This document shows, piece by piece, positions 30,544 through 40,003 of a DNA stretch of 58,928 bases. The notes under the pieces were generated by a model, which worked only from the letters and a program-made list of their open reading frames with translations, was not told the origin of the DNA and made no database searches. This stretch comes from Perkinsus chesapeaki (Eukaryota; Perkinsozoa; Perkinsida; Perkinsidae): positions 1 through 58,928 of the forward strand of contig JAAPAO010000168.1 of NCBI GenBank assembly GCA_013115145.1. Direction: 5' to 3'. Every line of letters begins with the position of its first letter. Within the stretch, counting starts at the first letter, position 1. Both the position numbers and the translations under genes were made by a program.

Positions 30544-33500
30544 CTACAGATTCACTACTGCGTATTGATGACCGTATCTAACATTGGTGGTAGAAATGTG
30601 ATGCCATAAATAATAATTATCTACCTCGGGAACAGCATAGGTGGAGCAGGCATCCATGTATCGGATACAGGATCATATGTTTCAACCGAGGTTTGAACCT
30701 GACACCAAATCAATACCATCAACTATAATAATAATTACCTCTCCATTCTGGCCACCACCAAGTAGTATTTTATCACTGTAAACTGCAGCAGCACAGTCCA
30801 TACGGTTAACAGCTAAAATGATTTAATAATAGATTAATGCACTGAATCAGCGAGTATCATCAACGTACTGGGAGAGGCTCTGAAAGACCATCCTTTGGTA
30901 ACTTCAGAAACTCTTAATGTCTCCATTGTAGAATGAATATCTTGTTCGTTATCAATACCACCAAATGCAAAGATATTGCCAAGGTAGTTAACAGCAGCAC
31001 CGGCAGATCTCTCTTCAAGGAGGTCACACCCTTGGGCTGGCATCCATTTGTTAGCTCTCACATCATATCTATATAATAATAATGTTAGTTCTGGTGGTAG
31101 GCCCTCATTGCTTACACTTCTACTGTCCTTAATCTAGATCCTGATGTACCACCAATAGCCCATATATTGCCATCGACAGATACAGCTGAACAACTAGATC
31201 TAGGAGTGGATAATGGAGCAACTTCCATCCAATTACGCATACGGGGATCAAATCTAAATATATGAATAATGAATACATTAAGCTTATTATTATTATACAA
31301 CCCTACGCTTCAACACTTGAGAGGATATGAGTACCATCAAAACCACCAAGAGCGAATATACGTCCATCATCATATGATACACCAGCACAGTTACGTCTCG
31401 GTGTATTAAGAGACGCCTAAAAATAATACATAGTCAGACTTGTAATATAATCAAGTTAATAATCTACTCTACCCCTAACATCCATGTATCACGGAGGGTA
31501 TCATAGACCTCAGTTTCACTAAGCGCTTTGTAATCAAGGTTTTGTCCACCAAATGCATACACTCGTGAATTGGCTACGGCGCTGCCAAAATATGAGCCTG
31601 AGAAGAATACACAAGATGAGATATCGACGGCGGTGATATCATAGTGTAATGTTATTACGTTCAGTGCTCATCTGCCTACATGGCCTCCAACATTGGTTCG
31701 CCAAGTCCAAGACCTGATAGAAACACGTCTGGTGATTTATAGCAAACAAATGAAGAACCTACCTCAACTGATCGCAGATATTCATTTCCTGAGTTACCTC
31801 CGAGGGCGAACACTAATGGGAAAGGGAAGAAGCGTATCTGACAGGTCAGGAACAGTGAGAATGAATGACAATGCAAAATGCCCAGACCCAGGATCGAACT
31901 GAGGACCTCCAGATCTTCAGTCTGGCGCTCTCCCAACTGAGCTATCTGGGCTATAACTTTTCGGTGCGAAAAGAGAATAATGAACTCTTCGGAATTTTGT
32001 TTTATTTCATCTATTTCTCAAGTATTCGGACGACAAAATTGAATGCACAGCGACCACAAAACACGGTGAATTAGATTCCCTTTCCTACCCCATAAAAATC
32101 AGCTTCTCGAGCTAGCAACATCGATTCCGTAGCATCTCGTGGGCAAGGTGGAGTCTGAAAAGGAGACGCGGATGAAGTCCACTTCCAATCGATAAGAAGA
32201 AAAGAGGACTAGGCTTTAAGGTAGCATCCATGTCTCACCATAGGGTTCCTTAAAAAATTGAGAATCTGGCGGAACATCTCGGCATCCCTATCCAGGAACA
32301 CTTTACCCTGAGTTAAGAATAGAGATAAAACAACTTCCCATTTTTTATTACATCAGAGTCCTTTGGTACTTCATAACGACCCGATAACAATGCTTCCAAG
32401 AAAGAACCCTTCTGTTGGCATAATGTTTGACGCGAAGTCTCAAAAGTTGTACCTTGCGTATGAGTATGCCATTGACATGATCGGATGGTGGCTCTAAACC
32501 TATTATTACCTCCAACATTTAGAGTCACCATAGTCTCATTTGCCATGTTATGATCGATAATACGATTCTTATCGGTGTCAAACGATTTCTTATCCTAAAA
32601 TATCCAACCCTGAATATAAAAGAATGGCCTTTGGTATGGTATAACCTCATTATAAGCATCCTGCTGTACTGATAAGGCATACATCGCCTCATCTCTTTCA
32701 GACTCAAATCTCTGACGTTCATCCGCCATTTTCTGTCGAGCATCAGATCGCTCAACTTCAACCTAGAACAACCATATCTATTACTTCTGACTACCCTAGA
32801 AGATACTCCATGGATGAACTTTCCTTAACGAAATTGACAACCACATTGCAAGAATGTTAACTTGCTTTTAACTAAAACTAGAATGTTACTAAGTCATTGC
32901 AAGAATGTTAAATTTATCAGGAGCACCCAAGACGTTCCTTAATGCGCTTAAATACCCTCTACACCTTGTATCACCTGTCTAAGCTGATTCTGCATTTCTA
33001 GATCCGCCCTACGACGATCCTCCTCCTGTTTAGCAGCCTCACGTTGACGCTCTTGAACCTATACCATGCCGAGTAAGCTCATCCATAATACCATTTGAAC
33101 CCAATATTACAAATTGTTCCCATACACGACGCTTCTCATCCTCGAAGTCTTGTCTACTCGAGTGTAGTTCATCTCTTTGTCGAACCAACTAATTAGGGCA
33201 TTAATATTACGTATCCATGGTTTAATAATACCTCGAGCTCAGTCTTTTTGAGCCACCCTATGAAAGTCCTTCTTAAATCCCCAACTAACCCCTCAAAGTC
33301 ATCGCCTAAGATAAACCAACCTCATTATAACAAAGCCTCTCCTAGTGTTTCCCCGTTTATTTGAGGTTCTATGTATTATTATTACCAGCATTATTAACTC
33401 CATTTTGACTAGGGGCATCAGATCTTACTGTACTAGGTGGTATGCCGCCATCACTCTGCGGTCCTCCTCCTTGTGTTGGTGTAACATCTGTATGTATACT

Positions 33501-33832
33501 ACTACCACCATCATCCATCGGTGGTGTGGCCTTAGGAGCAGCAGCAGCAGCAGTAGGACCTCTACCACCTTTACGTGGTGGGGCAGCTTTTGGAGGAGCT
33601 GGATCAGGCTCCTCGAATGCTGGGAAATCAGCACCAAAACTATCTGCTGGTGTAACATCTGATAATATATTATACCTTATATATTATATATATTATACCT
33701 TCTGGAGTTGGTATAGCTGCAGCAAATACTGCCCCAATACCCCCAGGTGGATCGTTGGATGCAATACTACTACTCCTCACTGCCTTATTACTTCCTGCCT
33801 TGGATGTTGAATCTCCACTTTGCTTCCGAGGC
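30544..33832 (-). CDS. Coiled-coil / BTB (T1) / six-blade kelch protein, Kelch13-like architecture
   Basis: It starts MPRKQSGDSTSKAGSNKAVR at 33832. A low-complexity Pro/Ala/Gly region follows, then a charged coiled coil (ELHSSRQDFEDEKRRVWEQF, ERQREAAKQEEDRRRADLEM, and more). The BTB domain reads MVTLNVGG, a short intron, TTFETSRQTLCQQKGSFLEA, KVFLDRDAEMFRQILNFLRN, ATESMLLAREADFYG. Six kelch blades carry the Gly doublets FALGGNSG, YAFGGQN, FALGGFDG, WAIGGTSG, FAFGGID and LLGGGQN. The end is SDTWMPAPPMLFPRYGHQY with stop TAG at 30544-30546. This order (coiled coil, BTB, six blades) is that of apicomplexan Kelch13, which acts at the cytostome in Plasmodium. Animal KLHL proteins instead carry a BACK domain, not seen here. 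A 251-base intron between BTB and propeller contains tRNA-Phe. Confidence 0.82.
31838..32088 (-). other. Tenfold-reduced rule broken: 251-base intron hosting a tRNA gene
   Basis: The donor GTAGGA follows GCT GAT TTT TAT GGG and the acceptor ctgtcag precedes ATA CGC TTC, phase 0, joining BTB to the first kelch blade. It is about five times the typical intron of this window; 73 of its bases are the tRNA-Phe gene. Confidence 0.75.
31879..31951 (-). tRNA. tRNA-Phe (GAA), inside a protein-gene intron
   Basis: 73 bases form a full cloverleaf. The acceptor GCCCAGA pairs with TCTGGGC, discriminator A. The D-arm is GCTCAGTTGGGAGAGC, the anticodon stem CCAGA/TCTGG closes loop CTGAAGA (anticodon GAA), and the T-arm contains GTTCGATCC. 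It is on the same strand as the BTB-kelch gene and wholly within its 31838-32088 intron. Confidence 0.95.
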
Positions 33833-34078
33833 ATAATTAACAATAAAAAGATACCCTAATGGAGACCTACTCTATATGTTAATAGTTATAAGCATCATCC
33901 ATCAAATAGGTAGACAAGCTCGTGCATTATGCTGCTACTACTGCGCGGGGTCAACAAACGTTGAGAGGACACAAGTTGGCATAAGATAGCAAGATTGTCT
34001 ATTGGCAACCACCGAGTAAATACGGTTTTTTAAGGTGATGTTATTACTCGAAAACTGGATGTTTGTGGTAGGCCCCTT
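33833..34078. promoter_or_regulatory. Divergent promoter region; AGGCCCCT box at S41 start
   Basis: 246 bases separate the start of the BTB-kelch gene (-) and S41-like copy 2 (+). AGGCCCCTT (34070-34078) abuts the ATG. The same AGGCCCCT occurs at 37008-37015, 14 bases before the ATG of copy 3. Confidence 0.35.
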
Positions 34079-36877
34079 ATGAACCTTTATAATGTCATTA
34101 TTATTACCATCCTATCATTTATATTTAATGGATGTGGAAATGATAAAACAGGATTATTAAACAGTGATAGGCCGTGGAATTTACCATTAATAGAACGTTT
34201 AGTTAGAGAATTACGAAAGTTATTCGGTTCAGAGGTTGAATTTGAAAGTGCTTCTGGTGCGGACCTAATTCATGATTATTGTGCTGATTTAAAAGAAACA
34301 TCTATAGTGGCTGGTAAAGATCATACAGGGTTAGCTGATATAAGATGGGCAAAAGGGGAGGATGTCATTAAATGTTTAAATTTATTAAACATTACTCGAC
34401 AAGATGCCTTATTTACGTTACATAACCTACGTTATGGTGTGGCAGAGGATTACTCATTCACAGCTATAGCAAAGGATTCTAAAAAGTCACAAGAGTCAAA
34501 TCATTGTGGATTTGGTATATATGATGTTAAGGTTGACCTTGTTGGATACCTTGATAATAAGATACGTCAGATAACAGATGGAATTAAACAAGCTAACTCG
34601 GATCATCATCGACAAGACATTCTTGATAGTAAAATACCAGCACTACAATTCCATAGTGAATTAATGGATGAATTCAATAAGCTTAATGATGCTCATACGC
34701 TTTATATTAGCCCATTTGATATGTTTACATGGTCTTTACCTATATGTTTTGATAGTGGTAAAATAGGTAATAAACAAGTAGTATGGTTATGTAACTTACA
34801 TATGGAAGTAGTATATACACAATTACATGGTCATGGTACAACAGAGGGAAGCTCTGGTGATGAGATTAGTGAAATTGATGGTATGCCTGTCATTCAATGG
34901 CTTAAATATATGGTATCAGATTCAGGACCATTAAAAGGCTTTTATTCAGATAAGAATCAAAGGATTAATCAAGCATTCTTTATAAGTGATTCTATACAGC
35001 TATCATTGGCATATCGAAGCCCTCCAAAAAAGCATTATATAGATATAACGTTCAAGAATGGTAATAAAGCAAAGGTTAACTGGTTGGTTAGATTTCTTGA
35101 TTATTCACCTAGTCTTGAGAAATACGGTATTAAAGATGGCCTATCATGGCGACCATATAATGCATTAGTCAATCTTAATGAGAAATTCGATTATGTCCTT
35201 GAGATCGAGCATGGTCTCTTACATCGTGACATGGCTAGTATATGGGATGTCACTTCTAGTAGTGGTGATAAAGAAATGGATAAAGCTGTTAGTCCAATAA
35301 TAAAAAGCCTAAATGAAATGCGACAGGAAGATCTATTAGAGCTTGAGGTTGCTGGATTCCTCGGCAAAAATAGGCATCTCAATGATACATACTTTACCCG
35401 AAAGAATACTAATAATAGGTCGGAGGCAGCAGCAGCAGCACTTACAAGGCTTAGTTCAACATATAGGGCATTATGGAATTATAATGGGGTAATACGATGG
35501 AAGATAGAAGGGTATACGGTTATTGTTATTATACCAACATTTTTAATACCAAATCAAGGTGATAAGAGCTCAGATGAGTTCCTTTATCTTCCTGTATTAT
35601 TTGAAATACAACAAGCTGCCAAGTTACGGAATATTACACGTATATTAATAGATTTATCTGCTAACTCTGGAGGATATGTCCTATCATCAATGGCAGCTTT
35701 ATGGCATTTTGTAGATTCACCAGAGGATGTCTGTCAACCACAGTCAAAGCATATGACTAAGCATTGGAGACTGTGGGTAGAATCATTCGCATCTGATTGG
35801 GAAGGTTCGGTAAAGGCTGCCATCAATTGGGCTGGTGATAGACTCGGCGATATGAGTTTTATAACACAGAAATTTGAAGAGTTGAAAATACTTTATAAAT
35901 ATGCAGTTCATATCATACCAGATTTCCGCGACTTTTCAAGTGAACTTAAATGGATTGAGAAGACATTAGTATCATTAGCCTCACTGTCATGGGAAGAGAG
36001 AAAGGAGGCATTCAAAAGGATACTAATTGATAGGGAATTTATACATGGTAAACATGCTAAAGAGATAGCACCAGAAGGGGGAGGATGGTATCCATTTACA
36101 CAGGATGAGTTATTGGTATCAGGTCATAATGTGACATTTAAACCAAGTCTAAAACAATACACTAATCCTGATACCTTTAAATGGGGGCCACAGTACTCTT
36201 ATTATTCAGAAAAGGGAGATTGGACATTCTGTAGGAAGGAAGTATTACCACGTATGGATAAGCTGAAGCTGAATAATAAGGAATGGCAACGAGGTTATTG
36301 GAGAGATATTGCCATATTAAGTGATGGTGGTTGTGGATCTGCATGCTCTATGTTTGCTATGGGACTTCATATGTATGGTAAAGCTACATCGTATACCTTT
36401 GGTGGTATAGCCGATGAACCTATGAGTGTATCAGCATTCACTGGGGGTAATGTTGAGAGTTATGCTAAAGTCTGGCCAAAGGTTAATTTCGCGGCGCATT
36501 TGGGGAATTGGGCAACATTTGGCAAGGCGAAATGGTCAGAGTTGAACGATCTAGATTGGGTTAATTATGCTACTGCATTTCCAACAAGAGCTACAGCAAC
36601 ATTTAATTGGAATATGGCATTCCATAGAGGCCTTGGTGATAAGGCATTACCTATACAATGGTATAGAGTACCAAGTCATAGACATATAGATAGATGGGCT
36701 AGAGGTGTTACAGAAAGGCAAGATATACATGATGATATTGCAATAAGAGATTGGAAGAGTGATCTTAATAATCCACAATATCCCTTATTAGGTTATTGTG
36801 TACCATCACATACTAAAGGACTATACAAGCATTTCTGGCCAAGCACAAAACAACAAAGGTCAATAAGAAGTCATTAA
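34079..36877 (+). CDS. S41/CPAF-like peptidase family protein (copy 2, intact)
   Basis: 932 residues in one exon. The N-terminus MNLYNVIIITILSFIFNGCG is a signal peptide ending in a lipobox-like NGCG. The N-terminal half has DALFTLHNLRYGVAEDYSF and the possible catalytic-His motif LNDAHTLY near residue 208, then DEISEIDGMPVIQW, as in a PDZ-like insert. The C-terminal half has ILIDLSANSGGYVLS and SDGGCGSACSMF (Ser754, the likely nucleophile of S41/CPAF proteases), then TSYTFGGIADEPMSVSAFTG. The C-terminus is polar, without the hydrophobic tail of copy 1. It shares layout and many blocks (ITKHW/MTKHWRLWVESFA, W.FC...) with the next gene. Secreted or surface location is inferred. Activity is unproven; intronless genes in an intron-rich genome suggest transfer or retroposition in the past. 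Confidence 0.8.
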   Translation: MNLYNVIIITILSFIFNGCGNDKTGLLNSDRPWNLPLIERLVRELRKLFGSEVEFESASGADLIHDYCADLKETSIVAGKDHTGLADIRWAKGEDVIKCLNLLNITRQDALFTLHNLRYGVAEDYSFTAIAKDSKKSQESNHCGFGIYDVKVDLVGYLDNKIRQITDGIKQANSDHHRQDILDSKIPALQFHSELMDEFNKLNDAHTLYISPFDMFTWSLPICFDSGKIGNKQVVWLCNLHMEVVYTQLHGHGTTEGSSGDEISEIDGMPVIQWLKYMVSDSGPLKGFYSDKNQRINQAFFISDSIQLSLAYRSPPKKHYIDITFKNGNKAKVNWLVRFLDYSPSLEKYGIKDGLSWRPYNALVNLNEKFDYVLEIEHGLLHRDMASIWDVTSSSGDKEMDKAVSPIIKSLNEMRQEDLLELEVAGFLGKNRHLNDTYFTRKNTNNRSEAAAAALTRLSSTYRALWNYNGVIRWKIEGYTVIVIIPTFLIPNQGDKSSDEFLYLPVLFEIQQAAKLRNITRILIDLSANSGGYVLSSMAALWHFVDSPEDVCQPQSKHMTKHWRLWVESFASDWEGSVKAAINWAGDRLGDMSFITQKFEELKILYKYAVHIIPDFRDFSSELKWIEKTLVSLASLSWEERKEAFKRILIDREFIHGKHAKEIAPEGGGWYPFTQDELLVSGHNVTFKPSLKQYTNPDTFKWGPQYSYYSEKGDWTFCRKEVLPRMDKLKLNNKEWQRGYWRDIAILSDGGCGSACSMFAMGLHMYGKATSYTFGGIADEPMSVSAFTGGNVESYAKVWPKVNFAAHLGNWATFGKAKWSELNDLDWVNYATAFPTRATATFNWNMAFHRGLGDKALPIQWYRVPSHRHIDRWARGVTERQDIHDDIAIRDWKSDLNNPQYPLLGYCVPSHTKGLYKHFWPSTKQQRSIRSH

Positions 36878-37028
36878 TAATGATAGTTATGACTTAGGTG
36901 CAGTTGTTGGCTTTAGCTATTAGTTAGTGTATTATAATGTTAATAATAGTACATGTGGTATGTTATTTATATTGTTATGTTGTGTTCGCATCCATTATGA
37001 CTATTTAAGGCCCCTCCCTTTTTTAACA

Positions 37029-39884
37029 ATGAATCATCCGATCCTACTATCCCTTACCCTCTTTGCCATAAGTGTATTATTCACAGGTTGTGGTCATTCA
37101 AAGTACTCTAATAAAGATGGTGATGAAACAGGAATAGATAATAGAATAAGTGCATCATCGACTGGTAGACTGTATTTAGAAGATGCTATTGACTATTGTG
37201 CGGCCCTTGCTAATATATCAAACGAGTATGATATACCAGGGAGTGAGTATACGGAGAGATGGTCTTCTGGGAGGAATCTTATGCGGTGTGTATCACAGCT
37301 TAAGATAAGTAGGTATGATGCTTTATTTACTTTACATAATCTTCGTTATGGTGTTGCTGAGGCCTATGCTTTTACTGATATTGCTAAGAATGCTCGACAA
37401 TCGGTTCAGGACAATAATTGTGGGTTTGAGATTTATGATATAAAGGTAGACTTAATAGACATTTTTGATAGAAAAATCGAAGAAATGGAGAGAATCACCA
37501 GAGGAATGACGGAACGAAGGAAAATTGATTACCTTAAAGGTGGTATATCTGCATTGGAATTTCATAGCTCTGTGATGGATACTTTAAATAGTCTTTATGA
37601 TGCTCATACTTATTATAAAAGCCCATTAGATATGTTCACATTTGTTATACCTATAGGATTTGAAGCAGTTTGTGGTGTTGATATTGATATAGATGAACAA
37701 TGTCCTCAAGGACAACAGAAAATACATCTTCGTGAGGTTGGACTTGATGTTGAATATCGTCATATCTTTTCAAAGTGGCCTACAGTATATCATTATGACC
37801 ACCTCACACCAGTATCTACTATTAATGGTGAGGATGTATTAGACTGGATGGGCTCTATGGTATCAGGTGTTTTAAAAGGTGTGCATCTAGGTCTAAATCA
37901 ACGTATTAATGATTGGTTCCTAGTAAGAGATGGTCCTATATATGTACCATTAGCATGGTATTCTGTTAATAATGCAGATTTAAGGCCATTAAGAATAGTT
38001 TATGAAGATGGTACCTCGGATACAGTCGAATGGTTGGCAAAGTTGACAGATTACAGTAAAGGGTTAAAGGCAAGAGGAGTTAATGACGGGCTAAGTTGGA
38101 GAGTATACAATTCTCTTATTAATCGTAATGAACAGTTCGATTATGTTATTAATATGGAACAGAATAGGTTTGGTAAAAGATTGGATACTCTACTTCTTAA
38201 AGCATCATCATCATCACCAGCAGCAGGTAGTAGTGGTGATATTACTCTTGATAAGGCTATTAATGAGGTATTAAGTAATGCTAATACCAGAAGGCGTAGA
38301 TTGGTGCCTACAGGCCTAAGGGTTAATAGTATGTCTTTTACTAGACAGATTAAATCAGCATTAGTTGATAAGAAGCTTAGACGACCTAATAATGCTACAT
38401 CCAGTGATCATCATTATACCCCAGCATCATCATATAGGGTACACGGTAACTCATTTAACCTAAAAGGAGGACCATCGGTAGTAAGTCCAATTGTATGGAA
38501 TGATGCATTAGGAGGTACATTGAAATGGAGGGCTCATGACAATGCTATGGTGGTAGTCTTGTCAAGCTTCTCTATTGATGATCGTTGGTCATCTAATGAT
38601 GGTGATTTACTACCACACTTTATGCAAATTCAACGTGAAGCTCGTAAGGCCGGAATAAGTAGGATATTATTGGATTTATCCGGTAATACCGGAGGCTCCC
38701 TTTCTACAGCATTTGCAATGTTATGGTATCTTTTAAAACCATCAGAAATATGTCAACCTCAATCAAAGCATATTACTAAGCATTGGAATCTATGGATCAA
38801 ATCATTTGCTCTAGATTGGTCAAAATCACTTGATGCTGGCGCTGATGAGGTATGGTATAAGTTAGAAGATGTAGATTTTATACGAAGTAAATTTGAGGAG
38901 TTACGAGCCATCATACGATATGCATCGGCAATAGACAGTGAATTGGTTGATGTTAATGCAGCATTGAAGAGTATTGATGGACTAGAAGGATGGGTGGTTG
39001 GTATGACAAATGGTAGGGATAGGCGATGGTCATTCTTACAAATGTTAAATAATAAATTATTTATGACAGAAATACTTAGAGGAGAAATAACTAAATCAGA
39101 GAGTGGATGGTTTCCATTTGGTAATATGGAGTTAGTGGATCCTGTTACTGGTGAACGATTCAATCCACCATTAAAGCAGTTTATGGATCCTGAAACACAT
39201 AAATGGGGGGACATGTTGTTACCATCTAATTATTCTAAAAGAGCTCCATGGGGGTTCTGTGAGGACCTTATCCATCACCAAATGCCTCATCTACAGCAAC
39301 GACATGAGTGTAAAGAAGGCATCACATCAGATGCACAACAGAGATATTCTAGAGACTATTGGAAGGAGATAGCAGTTGTAACTGATGGCAGGTGTGGATC
39401 CGCTTGCACCACTGTTGCTGCTACTTTGTACCTCTCACGTCGAGCAACAACTTATACGTTTGGTGGTGATACTCGTAAACCTACGGCATTCGCATCATAT
39501 GCTGGAGGGAATGTTATTAATTATGATTATTTCTGGCCTAGATTCTCGATAGCTTCTCAGTTAGCACATTGGGGTACATTAGGAGGCTCAAAATGGTCTA
39601 AAAAATATGGTGGTAAATGGATACATTATGCAACCATATTCCCTACAACTGCCACTGCATCCTTTACCTTTAATATGGCATTCCATAAAGCTTTAGGGAA
39701 GGAGTCATTACCTGTACAATGGTATAATATGCCAAGCGATTATAATGTTAGACTTTGGGCCCAAAACCTTGAACAAAGGGCAATAATACAGTCATATGTT
39801 ATCAAGCGTGATTGGGGTAATGATATGATTAATCCTAGTAATAGTGGAATGGGCATGTGCCCAGCTGCAGCAGCAGGCAGTTGA
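37029..39884 (+). CDS. S41/CPAF-like peptidase family protein (copy 3, intact)
   Basis: 951 residues from the ATG at 37029, chosen over the open frame from 36927 because it starts a signal peptide, MNHPILLSLTLFAISVLFTG, followed by CGHSK as in copy 2. Conserved blocks are DALFTLHNLRYGVAEAYAF, LYDAHTYY (possible catalytic His), ILLDLSGNTGGSLSTAFAML, and TDGRCGSACTTV with Ser791 as probable nucleophile. RATTYTFGGDTRKPTAFASY follows. A longer linker (TGLRVNSMSFTRQIKSALVD) and an extra VCGVDIDIDEQCPQGQQKI loop distinguish it from copy 2. It ends PAAAAGS with no membrane tail. It starts 151 bases after copy 2 on the same strand, in a head-to-tail duplication. Role and substrate unknown; secreted. 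Confidence 0.8.
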   Translation: MNHPILLSLTLFAISVLFTGCGHSKYSNKDGDETGIDNRISASSTGRLYLEDAIDYCAALANISNEYDIPGSEYTERWSSGRNLMRCVSQLKISRYDALFTLHNLRYGVAEAYAFTDIAKNARQSVQDNNCGFEIYDIKVDLIDIFDRKIEEMERITRGMTERRKIDYLKGGISALEFHSSVMDTLNSLYDAHTYYKSPLDMFTFVIPIGFEAVCGVDIDIDEQCPQGQQKIHLREVGLDVEYRHIFSKWPTVYHYDHLTPVSTINGEDVLDWMGSMVSGVLKGVHLGLNQRINDWFLVRDGPIYVPLAWYSVNNADLRPLRIVYEDGTSDTVEWLAKLTDYSKGLKARGVNDGLSWRVYNSLINRNEQFDYVINMEQNRFGKRLDTLLLKASSSSPAAGSSGDITLDKAINEVLSNANTRRRRLVPTGLRVNSMSFTRQIKSALVDKKLRRPNNATSSDHHYTPASSYRVHGNSFNLKGGPSVVSPIVWNDALGGTLKWRAHDNAMVVVLSSFSIDDRWSSNDGDLLPHFMQIQREARKAGISRILLDLSGNTGGSLSTAFAMLWYLLKPSEICQPQSKHITKHWNLWIKSFALDWSKSLDAGADEVWYKLEDVDFIRSKFEELRAIIRYASAIDSELVDVNAALKSIDGLEGWVVGMTNGRDRRWSFLQMLNNKLFMTEILRGEITKSESGWFPFGNMELVDPVTGERFNPPLKQFMDPETHKWGDMLLPSNYSKRAPWGFCEDLIHHQMPHLQQRHECKEGITSDAQQRYSRDYWKEIAVVTDGRCGSACTTVAATLYLSRRATTYTFGGDTRKPTAFASYAGGNVINYDYFWPRFSIASQLAHWGTLGGSKWSKKYGGKWIHYATIFPTTATASFTFNMAFHKALGKESLPVQWYNMPSDYNVRLWAQNLEQRAIIQSYVIKRDWGNDMINPSNSGMGMCPAAAAGS

Positions 39885-40003
39885 GTCTAATTTACCATGT
39901 ATTACAGTGTTATAATGTTATTTTGGTCTAATGGTGGTGTTGTTGTTAAACTGTAATAGGTTGTAGATCTACTCATAGCTTAGTACTATTTTACCTTTTA
40001 AAA

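Noticed and set aside
37150-37300. Possible frameshift or pseudogene in S41 copy 3 because of extra loops
   Set aside because: The frame is open across 951 codons and all shared motifs are intact; the loops are in-frame insertions.
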